Below are positions 1-10,720 of a stretch of DNA of 64,000 nucleotides, one piece after another. Under the pieces are notes generated by a model. That model saw nothing but the letters and a program-made list of their open reading frames with translations, did not search any database and was not told the DNA's origin. A program made the translations under genes and the position numbers. Source of the DNA: Cycas panzhihuaensis (Eukaryota; Cycadophyta); NCBI GenBank assembly GCA_023213395.1, contig CM041465.1, positions 96,417,741-96,481,740 of the forward strand. Direction: 5' to 3'. Position 1 is the stretch's first letter. Every line of letters starts with the position of its first letter.

Positions 1-209
1 TGGAGCATTAGAGCTAGGTGAAATAAAATTACATATAATGTACATGAAAGTGCATTTCACTTAAGTGTTCTAATTTAAAGTTTACTTAAGACCCTTTTTA
101 GAAATAATCAACTAATATAATGACCTTGTGACATTTACCCATTTCACTCGAGAGATTACATCTTAAAACTCTTAGAAGTACTATATGTATTGCATACTCT
201 TATTATGGG

Positions 210-425
210 TTAGATCATCATAGTTTATCCTCCTTAGCAATCTATGGTTCTGAGGTATAAACATGTCATAAAACTCTTTATAGGAATATATTATGTGTTA
301 GATCACCAAAGTTTATCTTCCTTAATGATCTATAGTTTAAAGATATTCTTTTGTTAAGGATTAGATCACCAAAGTTTAGACTTCTTAGTGATCTATGATT
401 TAAAGAATTGGTTTTGTTAGGAATA
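210..425. repeat. Short tandem repeat, about 63-bp unit with internal inverted repeat
   Basis: Three degenerate units begin at 210, 298 and 361, each starting TTAGATCAYCAWAGTTTA. The second and third are 63 bp apart; the first is separated by a longer spacer. Within a unit TAGATCAC is followed about 20 bases later by its reverse complement GTGATCTA, so each copy could form a small hairpin. It lies in the part of element D downstream of its protease. Confidence 0.7.
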
Positions 426-879
426 GGAGATGGATTAAGACTATTCTTAAAGGAGTAGCCCATAAATCTTAAGCATTCCCATGAAGAATCATACCAATAT
501 TAAGGCCTAATACTATGGAAAGGACACTTGGCAAGGTTAGTCAATGACTAAGGAAGAGTCTTAGGAGCCTTATTTAGGCAGTTAACAGAAAGATGACATG
601 GTATAGACTCATCACTAGATATAGAAGACTCAAAACTAGAGTTAGATATGAGATGAACCTGAGGTAAGGAGATTTATATAATGATAAGGTCATTTGGCCC
701 CCAAACATAATTAAGCATAGTTATAGTTCATACAAGATTATCTTTACTATTAGACTTCAAATCACTAAGGACACTAAGGTATACATAGTGCCCGATACCT
801 ATGGGCATAAAGTGGATTGCTCTTGACTCCAAATGGGTTGTGTCTTGGTTAAACCTTGGTCCTTCATCCTAAAACAAAA

Positions 880-1480
880 AATTAAGTATTTTCTCATCAT
901 TGAAGATAGCTTGTATGGTCACTTGGGGGTCTTAGTGATCCCAATCCTGACATCGCACTATGTAACCATATCCATCATGGGTGAACTTTAATTGACCCTA
1001 TAAGGTGAAATAAATAGACCTAATTTAGTTCAACCACAACATCCCTACAAGTAGGTTATAGTCTACCTTGGTGTTAAGGATGGTAATCTCAGTAAGGATA
1101 GTCTTATCCTCTAATGTCAACAAAATGTTGACACTCCTCATAGGAGCCTTCAGGATGCCATCATATCCTTAGAATTTCTAAGGGTCTAGCTCAAAAGAAC
1201 TAATGCCAAACCCTTAAAGCATTTGTATAGGCATAACATTAATAGAGGACCCTAAATTTATTATCATCCTCTCTAGGATACACTTTAGGATTTCTAAGGT
1301 GATTAAAAAAGGAGAGAGTAACTTGTTAACTCTCTCCTCGTAGGAAAGAAGATCCTTAGGGTCAAAGGCAATAAGAGGTCTCATAGATGGTTACATGTAT
1401 ATAAAATTGATCTCCTAAGGTTTCAAAACTTCTAAAAATAATTACCTATAGTTAGGGTAGCTATTGAGGACATCCATCAT
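880..1480 (-). pseudogene. Retropepsin-like protease of element D, broken
   Basis: The minus strand encodes a decayed aspartic protease. The active-site region reads NLGSSINVMP near 1256-1225, where element A has DNGSSVNLIP, so the catalytic Asp is changed in D. Upstream lies ISMMDVL...SYP, matching the same words in A, and downstream lies TKVDYNLLVG, matching A's DANYNLLLG. Several stop codons interrupt the frame. It would have processed the Gag-Pol polyprotein. It is clearly inactive. Confidence 0.7.
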
Positions 1481-2179
1481 GGATATGCCTATAGAAATGA
1501 ACTAAAATTCTTTGATAATAAAAAGGGCTTCCCTTTGCGAATAGGTTGGGGGCACACCTTTATCATATCATATTGACATAATTAAACATAGATAGTCTTT
1601 GGAAGTACTAAGATTTCTATGGGTTAGGGATTTGAGGATGAAGTATCCTCAACTTCTTTAGAATCCTACACACAGTTTATGGAAAACATATGGGAAGTTT
1701 CAAGGATTTGGATGACTTGCTCTCTTTTGGGTTATAATATTAGGTTGCTTCAATTACCTCTTAGTTATTTTGACCTTGGGACTTAGGTAAGGATGATTAT
1801 TGCTCCTATTAGGAGCTTAAGAACTATTTATAAGCTTTAGAGTAGGGTGGTTAGACCCTTCCCTTACCCTTTTAGATCTATAAGCACATCATCTCTCTTG
1901 TTATTCTTTTACATAGGAGGGCACTAAGTGGCCTAATACACTAGCCTAAAGTCATGTTGACTATATGGTGGTTACCCTTATCTTTTAGCAAGGCTAGATT
2001 AAGGTTCAAGATCTTATACTACCTAGCTAAATGAACAAACAATAGAGGTGATGGAGTCTAGTATTTTATCTTATGCTTCAAACTATGATATAAGATCTCT
2101 ATATGGGTTTTAAAACTCTCACCATTGGGTGGGTTTAGTTAACCTTTTTAGGTTTACCTAAAACTCAATAAATTCTAGT

Positions 2180-2650
2180 GTGAGATATTTAGTGACCACA
2201 TTATCACAGGTAGTAGCATGTAGCACCTGTTTTGAGCTCTTCTACATAAACCTCAAGACATAGGGTACTAATTAAGATATTCCTCCTCAACTCCTTATGT
2301 AGCGTGGCCTTAGAGGAATGGATTAAAGTATAGAAATACTTGAAAAAATCTTTATTGAGCTTATCAAGGCCTTATTTTAGAGAGAAGAGACTTTGACTCC
2401 TCTCTTAAAGGGTCTTCATACATTAAAATAGTTAACAAATATGACAATTAACTATTAAAAGGTGTGTAAGGAATGGGGTGGCTAGTAATAAAACCATTTA
2501 AAGGGTATCCCTATAGAATGAGTACAAGAACATCTATATCATAATATGGCCATAAGATCTAAAGTTGATACATGCTAAGGAAAAAGCACCAACATAATCA
2601 GTTGGGCCTTAGTTGGGGGTCCCTTCAAATTTAGGGACCTAAGGTATATG
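2180..2650 (-). pseudogene. gag core of element D, broken
   Basis: The minus strand carries PKFEGTPN-stop-GPTDYVGAFSLACINF followed by KDFFKYFYTLIHSSKATLHK. These correspond to PKFDGTSSQDPTKLVRSFSMACINY and RDFMRHFHDLLHSMKATLPK in A. This is the retrotransposon Gag capsid region typical of Ty3/gypsy elements. Stop codons and frame changes are frequent. A C-rich tract (G-rich on plus, 2676-2697) lies just before the homology begins. Confidence 0.72.
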
Positions 2651-2660
2651 TATGTATTTA

Positions 2661-5600
2661 TGTGTGTGTTTATTTTTGGGGGAGGGGGGGGGCGGTGTTA
2701 CTAAGTCCATCTTAAGTGCCTTGAGGGATAATAGGCTAATTTGATAGTCTATAAACATGTATGCTCTAAGTTAGAGAAGTGGATCTATAGCTCCAATTTA
2801 GGGTTAGTATGTGAGTTAGGGCTAAATACCACCATAAGGGGGTTGCCCCTATTAGTAGGTCTAATACGATGGGATAAGAATAACTAAGGTTAACTAGGGG
2901 ATGCCCCTAGTTAAGTTTGGGTTTGCCACATGGCATATATACCCTCCATAAATACGGATTCTACAAGGATATACCTAAGTAGGAGGTGGTTGAATTAGTT
3001 GAGTGGGTTGAAATGGCTAACAATGAGTTTACCACAAGTTGGCGGTGGTTTGGTAGAGAGTGGGAGTCCTCCTTACACAAGAATACCCTAAAGGATACTC
3101 ATGCTTAGAGGAGTAGGTTAGGACTAGGCCTATTAGGCTTAATGGGATGGAATAAACTAGGTCTACCAAACTAGTTGAACAAGTGAAATATAGGTGGCAT
3201 TGAGAACTGGTGGTCAAATTTTGGCAAGTTGATAGGGGGGTTGACATGATTGTGTACTAATTAACACCCTTAGATAATGAATAACATTATAAGGTGGAGG
3301 ATGAGGAAGTGAATTTTGCCCATAAGGGTGATCTCGTAAGGGTGAAGGGGATCTATATTATAAATGGTATGTGGTTAAGCCCCAATATGTCCCCATTACC
3401 AGGGCATATAACTAAGTGGGAGATAAGGAGTAGGAGCAGGTTAAGTTACAACTTGTGTAGGTTATGGAATAGAACTAAGGATGACCTAAGCTATAGGAGG
3501 TAGGGGCACAAAATAAGGTATTAAGAGCATGGTAGGATTTGCCCAAGCCTTAGTGGATTACATAATGGAAGGATGGAGTCCCATGGTTGGCTAGACCAGA
3601 GGGACAAAATATGATGGGGAAATTGATCCTAAGATAAGGTAGGATAGAAATCAATCTTAAGACAAAGTAGGATAGGGTAATCAATCCTAGCATGGCAGAG
3701 CTAGGATCAAAGATAAACATCATGGGGAATAGAACATGCAATGTTGCATGTGAGGTTGCCTATACATGGGGTGTAGGGACGAATGAGCTTAAGCCAACAT
3801 TGTTCCTAAAGATGTGGGAAGCCCAAGTAAGAGTAGGAGTGAAAGTCACTAGCACCCCCTGGAAGTATGCCTTTAATGTGGAGATGGTTTCTAAGGAATT
3901 CTTTGGCTTGGAGATATGTTAGGGGTTTGCTACAATCACTTAGGACTAGTTGCATAAGTAAGTATGAGTTTGAGACTTAGGGGTAAGTGGGACAACCTAG
4001 GACTAAGTAACCCTAATAATATGGGATAGAGATCCAATAGGATTTGAGTAGCTAAGATCAAAGTTGTAGGGTATATGTGATCTCTCCATCCCATTAAGTA
4101 AAGTTACTTGAGGGTCATACAGGTCATTAGTTAGAAGGGATTCAATAACCTAATAAGAAGATAGTTGCTCCATTATAACACTAGGTTGAATAGGTTGGAA
4201 AGTGAATAAGACAAACTTAAATATGTTAATGGAAGAAAGACCTCATAGCTTCTAAGAGAACCAGGGCATGCAAAGAGAGACTACTAAAGGTGGAAAAGAA
4301 TGAAAAGGTCTAGACCAAGATGCATACTCGTCACCCTAACTTAGCATAAATGAGTAAGCAGTACTCGTGAATCATGTAATATCCTATCAAGTGGTTTGCC
4401 CTAAGGTAAAGATCTAAATTAGAGTAGGAAAAAGGAAAGTCAATGAAGGATTGGTAACTTTGATTAGTGAGTCCTTGTATGATCACCAAAGATGTAACTT
4501 ATGGGGGGTTATGTTACTCACACAACCTAACACTTGACTTAGGGTAAGAGATCTAGTTCAAAGAGGGGAGCCAAGTGACTTCCTCTCATAGACACTCATA
4601 TTCTATATAGATGCAAGTGTAAAGATAAATGGGAATCCCAAAATAGATGAAGATGATGTAAGCAAATAATGATGGTAAAGGGGAAGGGATATACTAAGCT
4701 AACATTTAATTAATCATGTAAGATAAAACAACCAAGTAAATATGCACATAATCAAAGCATTATAAAGCAAAAGCTACCTAAATAAAGCCTCCTTAGAAGG
4801 AACAAACAACACTAAAGAATGGTCTTAGGAGTTAGGAAGATCACTAGGGCATGAGTTCCCCAAATAACAATGAATCCTTATGAAACTATCCTATGAACTA
4901 TTACCCCTAAAGGTGACTAACCTCTACTTTATCCACCCTCCAATGTCATATGTGTCAACTCAATCTAAGAATACAAGAAGACTAATCAAATAAGAGAAAG
5001 AAAAAGAATTAGTCCATGGGATAAACCCTCTCACTAGTAAGTTAATGGGGACTCACTCGCCTAATAATGACCCACTCACAAGTATCAAAGATTTGGAAAT
5101 ACTTGTATCTAATTCTAATAAGCCTTACTATCTAAGTAATGAAGGAAGATAAAAAAAAGAATTCCTAATAGGACAAATGTTATTCATTCACTTTTTCTAA
5201 TTGTATGCCATCGGGATAATCAACCATTACTAAATTATTTAAAACATGGTGATAACCCAATGTGATCTTGGGAGCAAGGCTACGTTGCTCCATTGGTGAT
5301 GAAATCTAGTTGGAACCCTAAGTAGCCCCTTCTTTAGCACATGTGAAGACCCTACCCTAAATAAGAATACAAGTTCAAACTTTAATGTAATTATATGCTC
5401 ATCCATTTAAATGTGTATAACATGTTAATTTACTCTAAGTGTATGAACTTATGGCCCCATAAGTTTAAAGACTTGTAATAAGTACGAGATCCTCTACCCC
5501 ACAAAGTTTAACCTATCAAGCAAAACCTATAAGTAGAGGCTTTTCTTTATCCCCTTTCTCTTTAATGATGTAATTAAACTCTAATATATAAGAGGAAGAG

Positions 5601-5779
5601 TAAGAATAGATAATGATACAACCAATTATGTAATTATGTAAGCCATTCCTTTTTCCTCTTTTTATAAATTCAAATAAGAACAAGGGAAAAGAGAGTTATT
5701 TCACTTTTTCTTTTGAAATAAAAATAAAAATAAAAATTAGCATACTTCCTAGCTTTGAATTATTATTATTATTTTTTAA
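2661..5779. other. No gene recognised; possible leader/LTR of element D
   Basis: No coding segment, LTR pair or known repeat was found here. A G-rich run occurs at 2676-2697. By analogy with A, where gag homology starts about 1.4 kb inside the 5' LTR end, D's leader and LTR would fall here, but no alignment to the LTRs of A or B was visible by eye. ORFs at 3029-3247 and 3692-3922 have no recognisable similarity. Confidence 0.5.
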
Positions 5780-5784
5780 ATTTG
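5780..5784. other. Target-site duplication of element C, left copy (ATTTG)
   Basis: ATTTG immediately before the left LTR of C is repeated exactly at 38686-38690 immediately after the right LTR. Five-base duplications are normal for Ty3/gypsy integration. Confidence 0.9.
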
Positions 5785-6135
5785 TGGAGCATTTCCTTTC
5801 ATAAAACCAATCTTGCAAATGTAGATTAATAGAAATGGAAGCCAAATATCACCTTAATGAGAACAAAATATGTAAATAGATCACAAATTAAACACTAAAG
5901 GGAGTATCAAAGTACTTTATCTTTAAAAGATAATAATAATCAACAACCTTTACAAGTGATATTTGACCCTTTAAATAGATATGAGGGGGTCTTCTTCATT
6001 GTAATTCTATTAGTGGCCTTACATCTTATTAGAGGGCTTAATGGCTTATACATAAATCTTAATAACTACCATCAATCCTTAGCCCTTTAGTAGCTCCTAC
6101 TTATTAGTGCTTAAGAAAGGTAGGGTTACGTTACA
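5785..6135 (-). repeat. 3' LTR of element C
   Basis: This is a 351-bp direct repeat of 38326-38685. On the plus strand it starts TGGAGCATTTCC and ends GTTACA, so it has the TG...CA ends. In the other copy both ends have decayed to TA (TAGAACATTTCC and ATTATA). Shared internal words include AAATATCACCTTAATGA and GAGGGGGTCTTCTTC. Confidence 0.92.
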
Positions 6136-6148
6136 GGTCCCTCCTCCT
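6136..6148 (-). other. Polypurine tract of element C
   Basis: On the minus strand AGGAGGAGGGACC directly precedes the TG start of the 3' LTR. This is the expected position and composition of the plus-strand priming site. Confidence 0.85.
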
Positions 6149-7330
6149 GAGACATTGAGCCCCCATAGCATTGGAGATGAAGATATTGTTGGACAAACTC
6201 ATTAGATTTTTAAGTTACTTCATTTACATCATAACTGACCCACTATACTAAATGCTCACAAATAGTGTGATTCTGGACGTAATGTTGGTGGTTGGCAAGG
6301 ATTTTATTAGATGGAATTATAAAAGCTTGCTCCTTAGAAAGAATGGATAAGGTGGTATAGTGTGTAACTTTAGCTTCAAGGTATTTTTTTAGGAAAGAGA
6401 CATGGAAAACATTATGGATATTGGTGTTCGATAAGAGTTCAAGGCCATATGCAACTTCACCAATTTTGTAGAGGATTCTATAAGGGTAGTAGTAATAGGG
6501 GCTTAGTTTATAACCTTGATATGACTTAAGAGATTGTTGCTTATATTAGATCTCCAATGTCAAAGGATTAATCAGACCGTTGATAGTTAATAATTTACTT
6601 CATTTGATTTTAGGTAGTAGCTAGATTCTATCGAAGGGTATGGAGGATTTGGTCCATCTCTTAAAGCTTTTGTTATATGGAGGCCATTTGAAAGATTATG
6701 ACTAAGGTATAGTAGGAAGGGGGTGGTAAGGGGGACATACCAATGGCAGAATAATGAGAGGATTTATACCAATACTCTACTAGCAAGAGCTAGGAGGTCT
6801 ACTTAGCTTGGTGTTCTAAGGTAAATCAACATAGATAGGTTTCTAAGGTTTTGTTTACGATGTTAAATTAGCCATTTATTTGTAAGTATTAGGTAGAACT
6901 CATGTTAAATAAGGTTATGATAACCTTAAAGAGTTCTTACTAAAAGAAGTTGATAAACTTAAGGTCTCAATTACAAATGATGGATGAAGGGAAACCATGA
7001 AGGCAAAATGAATTGGACATATAAGTTAACAAGACGGGAGGACACATATGAGGTGTGAACTAGGAGGAAGTATGAATACTTGATTAATTGATCAATGATT
7101 ACCCAAATAGAATCAAACCCAATAGATGGAGGTAAGCATGTTATAAAGTCCATGGCAATATCCTGCTACTTACCTTGTGGAATATTTCATGGTTAGAGAA
7201 GTCCAAGAAGGGCTTTAGTATTGATTTTGTTTTGTTGTTAGATGCATTAATAAGTTTTATCAAACCGTAAGTAGTCATCGAGGTGAGAAGAGTGGTATTC
7301 GATTAGGATTTTAGGTATGAACAAGGAGGA
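6149..7330 (-). pseudogene. Integrase with C-terminal chromodomain of element C, broken
   Basis: Going down the minus strand, the integrase core starts MDFITCLPPS at 7153, with the first catalytic Asp in MDF, followed by FDSIWVIIDQLIKYSYFL. The C-terminal part reads NVFHVSFLKKYL near 6410. It is followed by a chromodomain-like stretch ILANHQHYVQ...EHLV-stop-WVSYDVNEVT near 6330-6190, ending just before the PPT. In chromoviruses this domain directs integration to particular chromatin. Several frame breaks and stops show it is inactive. The chromovirus clade is not resolved. Confidence 0.8.
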
Positions 7331-8625
7331 TAGGTGGACAAAGATGTGATTTCAATAGAGTAGATGATTGTTAAAGGTTGACCAACCTTTGTGGGTGAAA
7401 ACATTTTTACTCTAGTTAGGGTAGTCAGGTTGGGGTTGGTTTTTAACCCGTAATTTATCAAGCAAAAGTGGTTAGGGCTTGGTTATGGCATAGAGGCTCT
7501 GATTGGGAGTATTATCATCAAGGTGGAGACATGAAAGGGCATACGTGACTCTATTGTCTTTGCTTTTTTTATATAATATTGGATAAGACTAGCTGATCCA
7601 ATAGGTTATGGAGGCTATGATGATCTGTGAGAATAGTAAATTTAAAGCTTAAGAGATATTATCATTATTTATCAATAGCATGAAGAATAACTTTCATCTC
7701 CTTCTAGTATATAGAGAGATGGAGCTTATGATTTTTCAATTTTTAGCTCTTGAATACAATGGAGTGAGAGTCTTGTATTAAGACTACACCTAGGCTAAAT
7801 CTTAAGGCATCACATTCCAGTTAGAAAGGCTAGTTAAAATCAAGAGTAATGAGGATTGGGATAGAGGTCATTACAACCTTGAGATGAGAAAAAGCAACAT
7901 CAACTTCTAGAGACCATTTGGAAAGCATCTTTAAGAATGAGATTGGTTAAGGAGGCAATGACGGCAACGTAGTTACATACAAAATATTAGTAGAATCCTA
8001 TGAGGTTGAGGAATCCACATAGTTGGGTAAGGGTGGCAGGTGTTGACCAAGTAGTGATGATGGGTACTTTATCAGGATCCATGTGTATCCCTTTTGATGA
8101 TATAATATACCCCAAGTATTTGAGTTTAGATTGCCCAAACTTATACTTAGATAATTTTGCATAGAATTGGTGGTTTTGTAATGTTTGAAGAACAATTTCA
8201 AAGTGTTAGATATAGTGATCTAGATAGACACTATAAATAAGAATATCATCAAAGAAAATTGTGATGAGTTTTTAGAGATAGGGGCTAAAAATTTTGTTTA
8301 TGAGAACTTGAAAAATTATCGAGGTATTACAAAGACTAAAGGGAATTATACAAAATTTAAAATGGCCATGATATATCTGAAATGTCATCTTATGGCAATC
8401 TTCTAGGGTAATTAGGATCTGTATTAACTAGACTGAAGGTCTAATTTAGAAAAAATAGTTACACCATGGATTTTGTCCAACATGTTATCTATAGAAGGGA
8501 TGGAAAACTTATCTTTTATGGTAATTTTATTTAGTTCCCTATAATTAACATAGAGGCAAAAGGAACCATCCTTCTTCCTAAGTAAGATAATTGGATCCGT
8601 ATAAGGGCTTTTACTTGGTTGGATT
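7331..8625 (-). pseudogene. RT (C-terminal part) and RNase H of element C, broken
   Basis: The minus strand from 8636 encodes GIIQPSKSPYTDPIILLRKK then KDGSFCLYVNYRELNKIT and HGVTIFSKLDLQS, the conserved fingers/palm region of Ty3/gypsy RT. At 8201-7998 a degraded thumb region reads QSKLKYLGY-like. RNase H follows towards 7330 but is hard to follow through stops. The N-terminal part of the same RT lies at 35104-35260, separated by element A. Confidence 0.82.
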
Positions 8626-8630
8626 ATGCC
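8626..8630. other. Target-site duplication of element A, left copy (ATGCC)
   Basis: ATGCC precedes A's 5' LTR. The partner at 35099-35103 reads ATACC, one G-to-A change. Removing A and one copy makes C's reverse transcriptase continuous. Confidence 0.85.
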
Positions 8631-10720
8631 TATTTCTTGGCCACTGTGAATGAATTGGGGTGACACGACACAAGTAAGAATAGGTATGTTTCTATCCTAT
8701 TCATCTTATTTACCTTTTTGCTTCCATTGAGATATGCTTATGATTATGGATGCATGTTACGATTACATAGTTACCTGGCTACTTAACATCTGCCTATTCC
8801 CCTTAGTTGTGCATGAATCTATACTTATGACAATTAGGACTTCAACCTAAATGGAACTATATAGCTCTTGGGTGTTTCCTCCTCAAGTTAATGGGTATCC
8901 ACGAGCCTCCATAACATGTTTCGCTTCACTTTCAGTTTGTTGCATGTCACTCTTATTCACTCTTTCCTTACCTGTGACCTCTCGTTCACCTCTTAGCCTA
9001 CCAAGGTGACTTATCAAGGTCCTTCATGATTTGATGCAACCCTTTATCTCATCTTACATAGGTCCTACTTGCTTGCTTGCTTCTGTTTACTCATTTGTTT
9101 TATTTTCTCATGATCTTGAGTTTGTTCGTTCACCCCTTTTCGCCATCCTTGCCACTCATTTGGCCCCTAGTCAGCACTTGGACATTATAACAACCTTGGT
9201 TTCTGCTAGGTCCTCACCCTTTACTAGTTTTTTGTTGGTTTTTGTAGCCTTTTTTTTAGATTTATGGCCATGTCTTTACCCCACAAGAATGTTTACGATA
9301 CCGCGGCTAAACATACCATACCACAAACAATTCCATGGTGCGACTGAAAATAGAACGTGGCCATAAATAGCTATAACCACATTTAATGTGAGCTTGACAT
9401 AATCCCTAGCCTTAAGACCAACCCAGATCAGGCCCTAATGGTCTTGAGACCCCATCCAAGACATAAAACCTTTATTTTAAATTCATTAAGGGGGGCAACT
9501 TCTCATTTTTTGAACAAGATTTCTCACTATTCTCTAAGAGCTCTCATTCCCTTGACAATCTACTCATAGAGCAAGTATTTTGGTAAAGAGAAAGGAGATA
9601 GAACATAGCTCCACAATAGTGGAAGGTCAACCTCAAGCTATCAAAACATGAAGAGGAGCTAGTTTTTCTTCCTAACACATGAATTACTCCTATGAAATTC
9701 TTAGCTTTGGTTCAAAACACTCTTCTACATCAACCTCTCCTTCATCCAAGAGGTAAGCTACTTTGCTATAGTTTTTTCACCATGAAAACATTTGAGTTTC
9801 CATTCCTTTTCCTTAAGTATTTGTTGTATATGGTGTTGATCTCATAATTTAGAAGAGACTTCATATGCATAAGTCTTGTTCCCTTGAGAATCTTGGAGGC
9901 AACATCTCCCTTTGCTTGTAACACCCCCTTTGTTTCACCTCCAAATCATTGGTAAATAGAGGATAGGGAGCCTAATCAACCAAGGGAAGTAGTAGGAAGG
10001 TCCATTGGCCTGAGTTCCAACTCTAAAGGGTCCCTTTTGCTTGGGTAACCCCCCTTCCAAGCTTCATGGCATCCTACCACACCTCTACCTTGCCAATGCA
10101 ATATTTGTGATTATGAAACATTGGTAACTTTTGCAACACCTCCCTTGTAACCTTTTACACTTCACCACAACAACATTACAACTTGCATTTTATCATGTGT
10201 TACACACCACCTATTAGAGACACCACCCCACATAGGACCTTGCCATCTCGAGGTGGCATCCCTACTCCTCACCTTTCCTTTCACTCATACATTGCATGTT
10301 GCATGTTACATTAGGCATTAAAATATTGGTTGCAACTGTGTTTCCTATTACTCAACAAGAATAGATGTCATAATTGATATCCATTAGTAGATTGGTGTAT
10401 ATATAGAAACTTGTTGCTTGTAGAAGTTGTTTACTTGCATAGCACAAGTAGAGGTGGATCTGTCTACAAGTAAGGCAACACTTAATCCTATGGTAACATA
10501 CCTTTGCTTTTGATTTGGTTACTCTCTCAATTGTTGTTATTTCTTTTATTTTTGTTTTTTTTCTAGTTTACTTATTTGGAACTTGGGGAAGATAAGGAAG
10601 CCCCACCAAGACTCTCCCAACAACACTTATGACAACAAGAGAAGCAAAGTTATCGATGAAGAGCGTGCATGGAGAAAGAGTTACATCGCTTCATCAGTCA
10701 TCTCATATCTGAGTGCACTC
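8631..10720 (+). repeat. 5' LTR of element A, first part
   Basis: It starts TATTTCTTGGCCAC, matching the 3' LTR start TGTTTCTCGACCAC at 33607 with TG decayed to TA. The match runs through GAATGAATTGGGGTGACAC. It resumes at 10490-10720 with 33672-33900 (GTAACATACCTTTGCTTTTG onward). The intervening 8670-10475 has no partner in the 3' LTR, but 8650-8690 aligns with the LTR of B, so it is genuine LTR lost from the 3' copy. The ORF at 9031-9366 inside it is not a gene. Confidence 0.82.

Larger units (their letters stand above)
1..2660 (-). mobile_element. Tat-like Ty3/gypsy remnant (element D), truncated by window edge
   Basis: Reading the minus strand, decayed gag and aspartic protease segments appear in the order gag (about 2645-2180), gag-protease linker (2180-1480) and protease (1480-880). 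They match element A at 23030-24900 segment by segment, so D is a third copy of the same family. The RT side would lie left of position 1. No LTR, PBS or target duplication was recognised, and the stretch 2660-5784 could contain its leader and LTR in a form I cannot align. Family assignment is by protein similarity to A; the element boundaries are unknown. Confidence 0.72.

Noticed and set aside
9031-9366. ORF of 111 codons as a gene
   Set aside because: It lies inside the 5' LTR of A and shows no similarity to a known protein.
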